Positions 1 through 8,400 of a DNA stretch of 46,179 bases are shown one piece after another (position 1 is the stretch's first letter; the number at the start of each line of letters is the position of its first letter). A model generated the notes under the pieces. It was given only the letters and a program-made list of their open reading frames with translations, ran no database searches and was not told where the DNA came from. The stretch is from Streptomyces shenzhenensis. Lineage in GTDB: Bacteria > Actinomycetota > Actinomycetes > Streptomycetales > Streptomycetaceae. The DNA lies in assembly GCF_003688995.1 (NCBI RefSeq), contig NZ_PENI01000054.1, positions 1 to 46,179 of the forward strand, in the 5' to 3' direction. The translations under genes and the position numbers were made by a program.

Positions 1-416
1 GGCAGTGGCTCGGGCACGGCCAGCGAGTGGTAGCGGACGGCGGTGAAGTCCTGCGGCAGGCCGCGGAACAGGTCGCGTCCGTCGTGCCGGACCATGGACA
101 GATGCCCGTGCCGGGGCTGTGGCGCGGCCGTCACCCGGACGCCCTCCCCGAGCGCGATGCCCTGGTGGCCCAGGCAGACCCCGAGCACCGGGAGCGGGGA
201 CCGGGCGAGCACGGCGGAGGCGATGCCGAAGTCGCGCGGTTCGCCCGGGTGTCCGGGGCCGGGCGACACCACGACGTTGTCGAATTCCGCGAGATCCGGG
301 ATCCCGCCCGGGGCGTCATTGCGGATCACAACCGGTTCCGTGCCGTTGACCTCGGCAATCAGCTGGAACAGGTTGTACGTGTACGAGTCGTAATTGTCGA
401 TGAGCAGGGTCTTCAC
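1..416 (-). CDS. PabA-type glutamine amidotransferase (aminodeoxychorismate/anthranilate synthase component), 3' end outside window
   Basis: Class I glutamine amidotransferase that would supply ammonia to a chorismate-amidating partner (PabB or TrpE type). The 138 visible residues begin MKTLLIDNYDSYTYNLFQ, the typical start of PabA and of fused PabAB proteins. They carry the oxyanion-loop segment SPGPGHP (about 51-57) and the nucleophile Cys81 in GVCLGHQ; the catalytic His/Glu region lies outside the window. The start is the GTG at 416, with a GGGAGGTG ribosome site about 7 bases upstream. The ABM-domain gene ends 29 bp upstream on the same strand, so the two probably form one operon. Whether this is a free subunit or the front of a PabAB fusion cannot be seen. 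Streptomyces fused PabAB genes often belong to antibiotic clusters (known for the family), which is suggestive only. Confidence 0.88.
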   Translation of the reverse strand, partial: MKTLLIDNYDSYTYNLFQLIAEVNGTEPVVIRNDAPGGIPDLAEFDNVVVSPGPGHPGEPRDFGIASAVLARSPLPVLGVCLGHQGIALGEGVRVTAAPQPRHGHLSMVRHDGRDLFRGLPQDFTAVRYHSLAVPEPL

Positions 417-445
417 CCGCCCACCTCCCTTGGTTCGCGGCGGAC

Positions 446-1024
446 TTATGCGGTCCGTCTTTTATGCCGTCCACGAAATGCCTGGAGTGGCGGATACAGC
501 CATTTCTTGAGGAAACGCTGGAGCCGCGGCATGAGAATCCAGGTGACGAGAGCCGTTACACACAGGCACAACAGGAACGTGCGGACGAGCGGATTGAGAC
601 CGTCAAGATAGGGAAGAATTATCAGATTGAACAGGAGTACCGGCGGAAAGACCGCGCTCATGTTCACGAACCACAGCTTCCATTTCGCCGGCGGAGTGAG
701 TGTCTTCGGCGCAGCGGTCTGTGAGTCGAACCACACCTTGGAGCCCCGGACGCTCCGGCGTCCGGTCTGCCGGGCGAAGTCTGCGGCCCGGATGTCCCAC
801 TGGGCCCGGGCGGCGGAATCCTCCCAGGCCCGGGCCGTTCCTTCGCTGGCGAAGCGATAGACGACATGCCACTCCGCCTCTCGGTCGACGAGGACGCCAC
901 CGCCCATGAAGCCCGGCTGCTGAGCGCTCGCGTTCAGCATCGACCACCCCCACGAATGGAAGTCGGGTTCGCGACCCGACGCCACGTGATAGGCCACGGT
1001 GATGGTGACGGGATTACTGCTCAC
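446..1024 (-). CDS. ABM-domain protein with C-terminal membrane hairpin
   Basis: A 192-residue protein. Residues 5-95 look like an antibiotic-biosynthesis-monooxygenase (ABM, dimeric alpha+beta barrel) domain: the VTITVAYHVASG strand, GFMGGGVL, and WHVVYRFASEGTARAWEDS. Residues about 120-172 form two hydrophobic segments (VFPPVLLFNLIILPYL and FLLCLCVTALVTWILM), followed by a basic tail (RFLKKWL, RGRHKRR), so the protein is probably anchored in the cytoplasmic membrane with the ABM domain in the cytosol. ABM domains act as cofactor-free oxygenases or as heme- or polyketide-binding modules; the substrate here is unknown. The gene is read divergently from the DUF3050 gene and probably co-transcribed with the downstream PabA-type gene. 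The ATG at 1024 is used because it gives the full first strand of the domain. Confidence 0.75.
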   Translation of the reverse strand: MSSNPVTITVAYHVASGREPDFHSWGWSMLNASAQQPGFMGGGVLVDREAEWHVVYRFASEGTARAWEDSAARAQWDIRAADFARQTGRRSVRGSKVWFDSQTAAPKTLTPPAKWKLWFVNMSAVFPPVLLFNLIILPYLDGLNPLVRTFLLCLCVTALVTWILMPRLQRFLKKWLYPPLQAFRGRHKRRTA

Positions 1025-1232
1025 GGGGACAGGTACGCGGCATCTTCACGGCACGTTCAAATCTTCAACGAAGTTTTTTCGATAGCCCGAATCGTGACTT
1101 TTTATCAGGCTTTCGACTGCCTTGGGGTGCTCTGTCGAGACCTGCTCCGGGTAAGTTCCCCCAATTTCTTGGAAGCGCTTGCAGGCTCGACTTGAATTGC
1201 TGCATGATCGCTCCCCCGACCGGAGGAGGATC
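1025..1232. promoter_or_regulatory. Divergent promoter region between the ABM/PabA operon and the DUF3050 gene
   Basis: A 208-bp spacer between two divergent genes, visibly richer in A and T than its surroundings (for example the T-run around 1073-1105). It must hold the promoters for both directions. I could not identify a convincing -35/-10 pair or operator palindrome by eye. The DUF3050 gene has a strong GGAGGAGG ribosome site at about 1222-1229. Confidence 0.4.
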
Positions 1233-2012
1233 ATGTCCAGGTACGACTGGGATATACGGAACGAGGGAATCGACAGGGCTCGTTCGGTGATCGAGAAGGC
1301 GCGGAAAGAAGTGACGGCGCACTCGATTTACCAGCGCATCGACACCCGCGAGAACATGGCGACGTTCATGGCGCACCACGTCTTCGCGGTATGGGACTTC
1401 ATGTCCTTGCTCAAGTCCCTGCAACGTGAACTGACCTGTGTCGACGTCCCCTGGGTACCGCGCGGCTCGGAAGTCGGCCGACGGCTCATCAACGACATCG
1501 TGCTGGTCGAGGAGAGCGACGAACTGAACGGCGGATTCACCAGTCACTTCGAGCTGTACCGCGCCGGCATGATCGAGGCCGGGGCCGACACGACCCGGAT
1601 CGACGCGTTCCTCGCCCTGCTGATCGAGGGCCACGGCGTGCCGGCGGCGCTGCGCGGCGCCCAAGTTCCCTCACCCGCCTCAGAGTTCGTGCAAACAACC
1701 TTCGGGATCATCGAGGACCGCCCGCTGCACTGCCGGGCCGCGGCCTTCGCCTTCTCCCGCGAGGACCTGATCCCCGACATGTTCGACCAGGTGATCAAGA
1801 AGGAGGGCACGGAACGCTTCCCGCTGTTCTGCGACTACCTCGCCCGTCACATCGAGGTGGACGGCGAGGAGCACACTCCCATGGCCATGCAGATGGTCGC
1901 CGACCTCTGCGGCACGGACGACACTCGCTGGGAGGAGGCGGCGGAAACGGCGACGCTCGCCCTGGAGGCACGGTCGCTGCTGTGGGACGGGATTCTGAAG
2001 GCCCTGGAGTGA
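1233..2012 (+). CDS. DUF3050 protein (heme-oxygenase-like fold)
   Basis: A 259-residue protein matching DUF3050 over its length: a leading helix with H30 and Y33, the segment FMAHHVFAVWDFMSLLKSLQ (about 45-64), PWVP, IVLVEESDE, SHFELYRAGM, FAFSREDLIPDMF, and the late block RHIEVDGEEHTPMAMQM. DUF3050 is related to the heme-oxygenase/TenA-like helical fold, whose non-heme members use His/Glu/Asp ligands for a diiron centre. Conserved H48/H49, the EE pair, SHFE and HIE-D-EEH are plausible ligand positions here; that is inference. The ATG at 1233 is chosen over upstream in-frame codons because an excellent GGAGGAGG lies 4 bases before it. It is read away from the PabA/ABM operon. No enzymatic role is established. 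Confidence 0.8.
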   Translation: MSRYDWDIRNEGIDRARSVIEKARKEVTAHSIYQRIDTRENMATFMAHHVFAVWDFMSLLKSLQRELTCVDVPWVPRGSEVGRRLINDIVLVEESDELNGGFTSHFELYRAGMIEAGADTTRIDAFLALLIEGHGVPAALRGAQVPSPASEFVQTTFGIIEDRPLHCRAAAFAFSREDLIPDMFDQVIKKEGTERFPLFCDYLARHIEVDGEEHTPMAMQMVADLCGTDDTRWEEAAETATLALEARSLLWDGILKALE

Positions 2013-2085
2013 ACTCTGGGATCCTCCTCTCACGCCGTCGCCGACGCGGCGGAGAGACGTCGGCGGGACGACTCTCACCCGCGCG

Positions 2086-2709
2086 TCAGGGCGTACCGCT
2101 CGGGCCGACCGACTGCACGACATGGCGGCCGCCGGCGTCTTTGCCGGACAGCTCGCTCCGTCCCGCCGGTCCCGACTCCGGCCGGGCGAGGTCCTGTTCG
2201 AGGGCGTCCAGTGCCCGGCGGGCCGCGGCGACGCGCTCCAGCAGCAGCCGGCGGTCCTCGTCCTCCACTGCCCCTGGACGTTGATGCGCGGGCTCGTCCC
2301 GCTCCGTGGCGCGTGCGTCGTCCAGGGAGGTGAGGACCACCCCGATCAGGACGTTGACCAGGACGAACGAGGCCAGCAGCACGTACGAGGCGTAGTACAG
2401 CAGGCTCCAGCGGGAGATCTCCAGGCCCGTGTGGACGGCGTCACCGAAGCCGTCCAGGGTCATCAGCAGGAACAGCGTGAGGACCGCGCGGCCGATCGAG
2501 CCGTAGTGCTCGGGGTCGTGGCGGCCGAAGAAGACCCAGCCGGCCATCGCGTAGACGTACAGCACAAGACCACCGACGAGCAGGAAACTCAGCGTGCCGG
2601 GCAGGCTGCGGGCCACGGCGACCAGGACGACCCGCAGTTGGGGCAGGAAGCGGGCGGCGCGCAGGACGCGGGCCAGGCGCAGCAGTCGAGCACCGTATCG
2701 AGGCCTCAA
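2086..2709 (-). pseudogene. Voltage-gated cation channel, truncated: S4-pore-S6 and C-terminal coiled tail only
   Basis: The frame begins inside the S4 voltage-sensor helix (LLRLARVLRAARFLPQLR, Arg every third or fourth residue), continues through S5 (LSFLLVGGLVLYVYAMAG), a pore helix with the filter-like TLDGFGD, S6 (YYASYVLLASFVLVNVLIGVVL) and a charged tail predicted to be helical. Bacterial channels of this family are about 250-280 residues, with S1-S3 before S4. Here an in-frame TGA lies about 8 codons upstream of the only usable start (TTG at 2709) and no S1-S3 coding is visible. The sequence from 2700 to 2947 does not resemble the missing part, so I read this as a 5' deletion. It could still be expressed as a sensorless pore module, but no good ribosome site is seen. 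It converges on the DUF3050 gene. Confidence 0.7.
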
Positions 2710-2947
2710 AACGAGATCACCGAGTGACCGTCAATACACCACTCCAGCGGACGTGACCCTTGCTCTCACCGCTGTCCGCCCACTGATGCGGCACGCGAAC
2801 CCAGTGCAGTTGCCTCGGGACTGATCGCGGCGGTGCTCCGAACGAGGAGGACACCTCATCGACCGAGAATTGATCGAACCGGAGCACACGGCCCGGCTCA
2901 GGTCAGCATCTCGTTCGCGAAGCGGACGACGGGTGGCGCCGTCCTTC

Positions 2948-4432
2948 CTACTGCGCGCCCTCGACCCGCCCAGCAGCCTGCTCGACGTTCGCGTCCGACG
3001 CCGTGTCCCGGGACAACGGCGTACGGCCGCCGGGGATGAGCGTCGCCAACAGGAAGGCGACCGTCGCGGCGCCGGCGCCCAGGACGAGGACGACACGCAA
3101 GCCGTTCTCCGTCGGCAGGGGCACGCCATGGAAGTCGGTGGTCATATGAGCCAGGATCAACCCGGCGACCGCGCTGGAGACGGTTGTACCGACGGCACGC
3201 ATCAGGGCGTTGAACCCGTTGGCGGCCGCCGTTTCCGAGACTGCCACCGCTCCCATGATCAGTGTGGGCAACGCGCCGTAGGCGAAGCTCACACCGGTCG
3301 CGATGACGCTGGTGGCGAAGATGACCTCCCAGACACCGGACATCATCACCATGGTCAGCAGATAGCCTGCCGCCACGATCCCCGAGCCGGTCATGAGGGT
3401 CACCTTGGCCCCCTTGGCCTTCGTGATGCGGGCGCCGAACGGGGACACGGCCATCATGACCAGACCCTGCGGGGCCATGACGAGTCCGGTGACGACCAGG
3501 GACTTACCCAGGCCGTAGCCCGTCGCCTCGGGCATCTGGAGCAGAGACGGCAGTACCAGGTTCATGGAGAACAGGGCGACGCCGAGGGCCAGCGCGGCGA
3601 GGTTGGTGAACAGCACCTGGGGACGTGCTGTGGTGCGCAGGTCCAACATCGGTTGTGGGGCTCGGAGTTCGTACCAGCCCCAGAGCGGGAGCACGATGAC
3701 GGCCGCGGCGAAGAGGCTGAGCACGGTGCCACTCCCCCACCCCCAGTCGGCGCCCTTCGACACGGCGAGCAGCAGACAGATCAGGCCCACGGCCATACCG
3801 GCCGCACCGGTCAGGTCGAAACGTCCGCCGGTACGGGTCCCGGACTCGGGCGCCATGACCAGGACCAGTGCGAAAGCCCCGGCACCGAGGGCGGCGGCGA
3901 CCCAGAACAGCACGTGCCAGTCGAAGTTGTCGGCTATGACCGCCGCCGCGGGCAGCCCCAGTGCCCCGCCGACACCGAGCGAGCCGAGCATCACGGCGGT
4001 CGCCGCAGGCAGCTTCTCGGCGGGCAGCAGGTCCCGCATGACGCTCACGCCCAGCGGGACCACACCAGTCGCCAGGCCCTGCAGTACCCGGCCGACGAGC
4101 AGCGGCGCGAGAGACTCGCTGATCGCGCAGACGACCGAGCCAACCACCATCAGGGCCACGCCCAGCAGCAGCATCCGCCGCTTGCCGTGCATGTCGCCGA
4201 GCCGCCCCATGACCGGGGTGGCGACGGCCCCGCACAGCAGCGTGGCTGTGAGGGCCCATGCCGTGTCCGAGGCCTTGGCATCCAGCAGTTGCGGCAGCAG
4301 GGGAACTATCGGGATCACGAGCGTCTGCATCAGTGCGACCACGATCCCGGCGAACGCCAGGACCGCCACGACTGCACCCGGTCGTTGGGACGGGGTCGCG
4401 TTCCCGGTGGCCGGGGAATGGGCTTCGGACAT
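2948..4432 (-). CDS. MFS transporter, DHA2/multidrug-efflux type
   Basis: A 494-residue inner-membrane proton antiporter of the major facilitator superfamily, with many hydrophobic helices from about residue 20 to 470. Diagnostic loops are GRLGDMHGKRRMLLLG after helix 2 (motif A) and RVLQGLATGVVPLGVSVMRD (motif B/C region typical of drug:H+ antiporters). The start is the ATG at 4432, preceded by GGAGG; the longer open frame upstream is low-complexity and not needed. It is the last gene of the minus-strand P450 operon, 107 bp after the ferredoxin reductase, so it probably exports the P450 product or imports the substrate. The DHA2-like motifs favour export. Substrate unknown. Confidence 0.88.
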   Translation of the reverse strand: MSEAHSPATGNATPSQRPGAVVAVLAFAGIVVALMQTLVIPIVPLLPQLLDAKASDTAWALTATLLCGAVATPVMGRLGDMHGKRRMLLLGVALMVVGSVVCAISESLAPLLVGRVLQGLATGVVPLGVSVMRDLLPAEKLPAATAVMLGSLGVGGALGLPAAAVIADNFDWHVLFWVAAALGAGAFALVLVMAPESGTRTGGRFDLTGAAGMAVGLICLLLAVSKGADWGWGSGTVLSLFAAAVIVLPLWGWYELRAPQPMLDLRTTARPQVLFTNLAALALGVALFSMNLVLPSLLQMPEATGYGLGKSLVVTGLVMAPQGLVMMAVSPFGARITKAKGAKVTLMTGSGIVAAGYLLTMVMMSGVWEVIFATSVIATGVSFAYGALPTLIMGAVAVSETAAANGFNALMRAVGTTVSSAVAGLILAHMTTDFHGVPLPTENGLRVVLVLGAGAATVAFLLATLIPGGRTPLSRDTASDANVEQAAGRVEGAQ

Positions 4433-4539
4433 GATTGGAACCTCCGTATGTGGGGGTACGGGTGGAGGAACGTCGCTACGGGGTGCGGAGCCCTGGAAGG
4501 CGGGGAACCAGGGGGGAGGGCGGGCAAGGCCGCCCTGCC

Positions 4540-5727
4540 TCAGAGCGCGGCGTGCGCCAGCGCGTCGTGCCAGGAAGTCCGGGCGGCGATGGCCTGCCGC
4601 CACGAACGGAGTGCCTTGGGCGGCATGCCGACTGCGAGCACACCGGTCAGCCGGTCTCCGGTGCGGTAGACGGCGGCGAACCGGCGCTCGGCCGGATCGC
4701 CGTCCACGACCAGGACCTCGTCGTGGCCGCGCAGGTAGCCGTATGCCTGGATCCGCATGTCGTACTGATCGGACCAGAAGTACGGAACCGGGGAGAACGC
4801 CTTGTCGGCCTCGGGCCGCAGCAGATTGCGCGCGGCAGCCACGCCCTGTTCGGACGCGTTGGTCCGGTGCTCGATGCGCATCGTCGTGCCGAACAGCGGG
4901 TTGTACCAGCGCGCCACGTCCCCCGCGGCGAACACACCCCTCGCGACCTCCAGGTACTGGTCACAGATGACGCCGTCGCCCAACGGCAGTCCGCTGTCGG
5001 CGAGCCATTCGGTGTTGGGCAGCGAGCCGATCGCGATCAGCACCTCGTCCGCGTCGACCAGTTCGCCGCTCGCCAGCCGCACACCGTCCTTGGTCACGGC
5101 GTCGACGGCGACGCCGGTGCGCAACGCGACACCGTGGTCGACGTGGGCTCGCGACAGCACATGCCCGACCTTCGCGCCCACCGCGTGGGCCAGCGGTACA
5201 GGGGCCGGTTCCAGCAGGACGACCTCCACGCCGAGTGTGCGGGCCACGGCTGCGGCTTCGGCACCCAGGAAACCGGCTCCGACCACGACCAGCCGGCTTG
5301 TCGGCTTCAGCTGTTCCCGCAGGGCGAGCGCGTCGTCGAGTGTGCGCAGTACATGGGCTCCGGAATCGCCGGAAAGCCGCTTCGGCCGTACGCCGGTGGC
5401 GATGACGAGCCCGTCGTACGGCACGGCCGTACCGTCCGAGAGCCGGACGACGCAGCTCACAGGGTCGAGTCCGGTGGCCGCGACTCCGAGACGGAGGTCG
5501 AGGCCCAGTGCATCGATGTCATCCGCCGTGCGCAGGGCCAGGGCGTCGACGTCCCACTCCCTGGCGAGGATCTGCTTGGACAGCGGTGGTCGGTCGTAGG
5601 GCAGGTGGGGCTCCTCGCCGACCAGGGTCAGCGTGCCGTCGAAGCCATCCCGGCGCAACGTCTCGACAGCCGCGAGCCCTGCTGCCGAGGCTCCGACGAC
5701 GACGATCCTCTTCATCCTTCGGCTCAT
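4540..5727 (-). CDS. NAD(P)H-dependent ferredoxin reductase (FAD)
   Basis: A 395-residue pyridine-nucleotide-disulfide-type flavoprotein that passes electrons from NAD(P)H to a ferredoxin. The FAD-binding GASAAGLAAVETLRR is at about 11-25, DRPPLSKQ follows, the second Rossmann motif VVVGAGFLGAEAAAVAR is near 147-163, and VFAAGDVARW near 267-276 closes the FAD site. It aligns end to end with P450 ferredoxin reductases such as the rhodocoxin and putidaredoxin reductase group. Its ATG overlaps the TGA of the ferredoxin gene (ATGA), which points to translational coupling and matched expression. A second in-frame ATG four codons later is an alternative start. With the ferredoxin it makes a complete redox chain for the two P450s of this operon. 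Confidence 0.93.
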   Translation of the reverse strand: MSRRMKRIVVVGASAAGLAAVETLRRDGFDGTLTLVGEEPHLPYDRPPLSKQILAREWDVDALALRTADDIDALGLDLRLGVAATGLDPVSCVVRLSDGTAVPYDGLVIATGVRPKRLSGDSGAHVLRTLDDALALREQLKPTSRLVVVGAGFLGAEAAAVARTLGVEVVLLEPAPVPLAHAVGAKVGHVLSRAHVDHGVALRTGVAVDAVTKDGVRLASGELVDADEVLIAIGSLPNTEWLADSGLPLGDGVICDQYLEVARGVFAAGDVARWYNPLFGTTMRIEHRTNASEQGVAAARNLLRPEADKAFSPVPYFWSDQYDMRIQAYGYLRGHDEVLVVDGDPAERRFAAVYRTGDRLTGVLAVGMPPKALRSWRQAIAARTSWHDALAHAAL

Positions 5728-5921
5728 TCTTCGACCAGGCGGATCGCCGCGGCGGGACAGATCGCGACGGCCTCACGGACGCCGTCGAGGAGTTCTGCGC
5801 CGGGGTGCTCGTCCAGTACCACGGCGACCCCGTCCTCGTCCCGTTGGTCGAAGACGTCGGGGGCGGCCATCACGCACTGGCCTGCCGCGACACACTTCGG
5901 TTCATCCAGTTCCACGCGCAT
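5724..5921 (-). CDS. 3Fe-4S ferredoxin
   Basis: A 65-residue ferredoxin of the type that serves actinobacterial P450s. Cluster ligands are Cys10 and Cys16 (KCVAAGQC) and Cys55 (ICPAAAI); the middle position of the first motif, Cys in 4Fe-4S ferredoxins, is not Cys, consistent with a three-iron cluster. An acidic patch (DQRDEDG) could contact the reductase. The start is the ATG at 5921; a longer open frame upstream is compositionally random and lacks ferredoxin similarity. It lies 68 bp downstream of the first P450 and overlaps the reductase by four bases. Confidence 0.93.
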   Translation of the reverse strand: MRVELDEPKCVAAGQCVMAAPDVFDQRDEDGVAVVLDEHPGAELLDGVREAVAICPAAAIRLVEE

Positions 5922-5989
5922 GGTTGGTCCTCGTTCTTCCTTGGATCTGCTTCGGTTCTTGTGTGGTGGGTCGGGTGGGCGGCAACCGG

Positions 5990-7216
5990 CTACCAGGCGA
6001 CGGGCAGCACGTACACCCCGTAGGTGGCCGTGTCGTGCCGGAAGCGCACGTCCTGCAGCGGAACTGCTAGGCGCAGATCCGGCAGCCGGCGCAGCAGGGC
6101 GGGCAGGGCCTCCTGGAGTTCCACGCGCGCGAGGGACTGGCCGAGACACTGATGCACGCCGTATCCGAAGGCCAGGTGTCCTCGGGTGTCCCGGCCGACG
6201 TCCAGGGTGTCGGCGGCCTCGAAGACCGTGTCACGGTTCGCGGAGGGGACACTGACGGTCAGCATCTGCCCTTCTCGGACGAGCTGACCGCCTATGACCA
6301 GGTCCTCGGTGGCGACGCGAAACACGAGGTCCTGTGAGATCGACAGGTAGCGCAGCAGTTCCTCGACGGCCCGGGCCACCACCCGGGGATCGTCGGTTTC
6401 CCGGATGCGGTCGGCCTGTTGGGGGTTCCGCAACAGGGCAAGTGTTCCCAGGGCTATCAGGTTGGCCGTGGTGTCATGGCCGGCATGCAGGATGACCAGG
6501 CTGTTCATAGCCACCTCGCGAGCGGTGAACTCCCCGGTGGCAACCCGCTCCTTCATCAGCCTGCTGATCAGGTCGTCGCCGGGCTCGGTTTCCTTGCGTT
6601 CGACCAGGCCGACGAGGTACTGGAACAGCTCGCGGTGCGCGGTCTTCTTGTCCTCTGGTGAGGCCCCCGTGAACTGGAGCGTCGCACTGCGTGTCTGGAA
6701 GAAGGCACGGTCGCCGTAGGGCACTCCGAGCAGCAGGGAGATTACCGTCGACGGAATGGGCTGGGCGAAGTGGTGGACGAGGTCTGCCGGCTGTCCCGCC
6801 TCGACCAGCTCCGAGAGGAACCGGTCAACCACCGACCGCACGTGCGGTCGCATCGTCTCCACCCGTTTCACGGTGAACTCGCCGGTGAGCGTGAGCCGGA
6901 TGCGGGCGTGCTCGGGGTCGTCCATCCGAGGGAAGGCCTGTGGCTGCTCCGTCCGGTCGCTGTTCATCAGCTGGGGGTAGCGCCGACCGTCGGCGCTGAT
7001 GCGCGGATCGCTCAGGATCTTCTTGACGTCGTCGTACCGGGTGACGGCCCAGGCCGTCCGCCCATTGGTCAGCCGGACCTCCCGCAGACCGCGGGCGCGC
7101 CGCCAGTCGGCCTGTTGGGTCGGCGGGTCGAAGGGGCAGCGCGGGGAACGGGCGCCGGGGAAGTCAGGCGGATCGGTGATGTGATGACGGTCGGTATTGC
7201 CGGTCGTCGTGCTCAT
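5990..7216 (-). CDS. Cytochrome P450 (CYP105-like)
   Basis: A 408-residue soluble bacterial P450. It shows the I-helix oxygen-activation motif AGHDTT, the K-helix EELLR, and the heme loop FGYGVHQCLGQSLAR with ligand Cys357. The C-helix region FPRMDDPEHARIR and the general layout resemble the CYP105 group, which hydroxylates varied xenobiotics and natural products (family knowledge). Start: ATG at 7216 with AGGAG five bases upstream; a GTG two codons earlier overlaps that ribosome site and is less likely. It sits between the SDR and the ferredoxin in the operon. It is similar along its whole length to the second P450 of this operon, including the LPVAW C-terminus, which suggests an old duplication. 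Substrate unknown. Confidence 0.95.
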   Translation of the reverse strand: MSTTTGNTDRHHITDPPDFPGARSPRCPFDPPTQQADWRRARGLREVRLTNGRTAWAVTRYDDVKKILSDPRISADGRRYPQLMNSDRTEQPQAFPRMDDPEHARIRLTLTGEFTVKRVETMRPHVRSVVDRFLSELVEAGQPADLVHHFAQPIPSTVISLLLGVPYGDRAFFQTRSATLQFTGASPEDKKTAHRELFQYLVGLVERKETEPGDDLISRLMKERVATGEFTAREVAMNSLVILHAGHDTTANLIALGTLALLRNPQQADRIRETDDPRVVARAVEELLRYLSISQDLVFRVATEDLVIGGQLVREGQMLTVSVPSANRDTVFEAADTLDVGRDTRGHLAFGYGVHQCLGQSLARVELQEALPALLRRLPDLRLAVPLQDVRFRHDTATYGVYVLPVAW

Positions 7217-7337
7217 GAACACTCCTGTGGGGGGAGGAGAGTTGGCAGCGGACAGACGGGTGCCGGTCCGCTCGGGCCAGGGATTGGGGCGAGCCGCAGC
7301 GGACCCTGCCGTGGCCTGCTCGGCTCAGGCAGGGTGC

Positions 7338-8321
7338 CTAGCCGCCCAGAGGCCGGTCGGCAGCCGCGGCGACGGCGCGCAGCAGGTGGGCTATCTCCAC
7401 GCCGGGATCGGCGGGCACAAGGCAGTCCGTCTCGTCGCGGATCGCGCCGAGATGATCGCGTACGTCCTCTGCGGACAGGGCCGCGTTGTAGTAGCCCCGG
7501 GTCCGGCCGACGAAGAACCGGGCGACCTGGCCACCGCCCGCGGTGTACACCTCGCCGGACACCTGGCATTCCTCGTGTGCGAGATAGGCCATCACGGGTG
7601 TGACGAGGGCGGGGTCGAGACGACGGGTGATGGCGTTCATCATCTCCAGGGCGGCGGGATCGAGGGGACGGCCGTTGGTGCCGACGCTCTGCGCGTCCGC
7701 CATGGAGCCAGCGAGCATGCGGGTGGCGGCGATCGGCGCGACGGCGTTGACCTTGATGCCGAGTTCGGCGCCCTCGACGGCGAGCGTCCGGGTGAGGCCG
7801 ACCACGCCGGCCTTGGCGGCGGCGTAGTTGCTCTTGCGGGCCGACCCGAGGAGGCCCGCTGCCGAGGTGGTGTTGACCACTCGGCCGTACCCCTGTTCCC
7901 GCATGACGGACCAGGCGGGGAGGGTGACATGGAAGGCCCCGCCGAGGTGCACGTCGAGGACCGCGCCGAACTGGTCCGGGGTCATCTCGTCGAAGGGCTG
8001 GTCACGCAGGATGCCGGCGTTGTTGACCACGATGTCGACCTGTCCGAAGGCGTCGAGAGCGGTCCGGACGACGGCCCGCCCGCCTTCGGAAGTGGCCACG
8101 CTGTGGGTGTCGGCGACCGCCTCGCCGCCACTGTCACGGATCGCCTTCACGACAGCTGCGGCCGGGCCGTCGTCCGTGCCCTCCCCCGCCATGGAGCCGC
8201 CGATGTCGTTGACGACGACACGGGCTCCTCGTGATGCCAGGAAGGTCGCGTACTCCCGGCCGAGACCGCCCCCCGCGCCGGTGACGATCGCGACTCTGCC
8301 GTGGAATTCGAGCTCTGCCAT
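7338..8321 (-). CDS. Short-chain dehydrogenase/reductase resembling the MFE-2 hydroxyacyl-CoA dehydrogenase domain
   Basis: A 327-residue SDR. The cofactor motif TGAGGGLGRE is near 14-23, followed by RVVVNDIGG, whose Asp favours NAD(H). NNAG lies near 99-102, and the catalytic Ser/Tyr/Lys set appears in NTTSAAGLLGSARKSNYAAAKAG. The length and the insert after the first strand (GGSMAGEGTDDGPA) match SDRs related to the dehydrogenase domain of multifunctional beta-oxidation enzyme type 2 rather than the shorter 250-residue class. It lies between the two P450 genes and is probably co-transcribed, so it may oxidise an alcohol made by one P450 or act on a CoA-activated side chain. GGGAG precedes the ATG by 5 bases. 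Confidence 0.88.
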   Translation of the reverse strand: MAELEFHGRVAIVTGAGGGLGREYATFLASRGARVVVNDIGGSMAGEGTDDGPAAAVVKAIRDSGGEAVADTHSVATSEGGRAVVRTALDAFGQVDIVVNNAGILRDQPFDEMTPDQFGAVLDVHLGGAFHVTLPAWSVMREQGYGRVVNTTSAAGLLGSARKSNYAAAKAGVVGLTRTLAVEGAELGIKVNAVAPIAATRMLAGSMADAQSVGTNGRPLDPAALEMMNAITRRLDPALVTPVMAYLAHEECQVSGEVYTAGGGQVARFFVGRTRGYYNAALSAEDVRDHLGAIRDETDCLVPADPGVEIAHLLRAVAAAADRPLGG

Positions 8322-8400
8322 GTCGACTCCCGGGTGATGAGCATCGGTACTGTGCGGAGCTGGGCGAAAGGCCCGCGTTGCTGGTGGGGACGCCTCTGTG

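Noticed and set aside
27..611. Plus-strand open frames at the left edge
   Set aside because: They are antisense to the PabA-type and ABM genes and look random.
2870..4669. Long plus-strand open frame opposite the MFS gene
   Set aside because: It is a shadow of the GC-rich MFS coding strand; its composition is low-complexity (runs of Gly, Arg, Gln, His) and there is no domain, whereas the minus frame is a clear 12-14 helix transporter.
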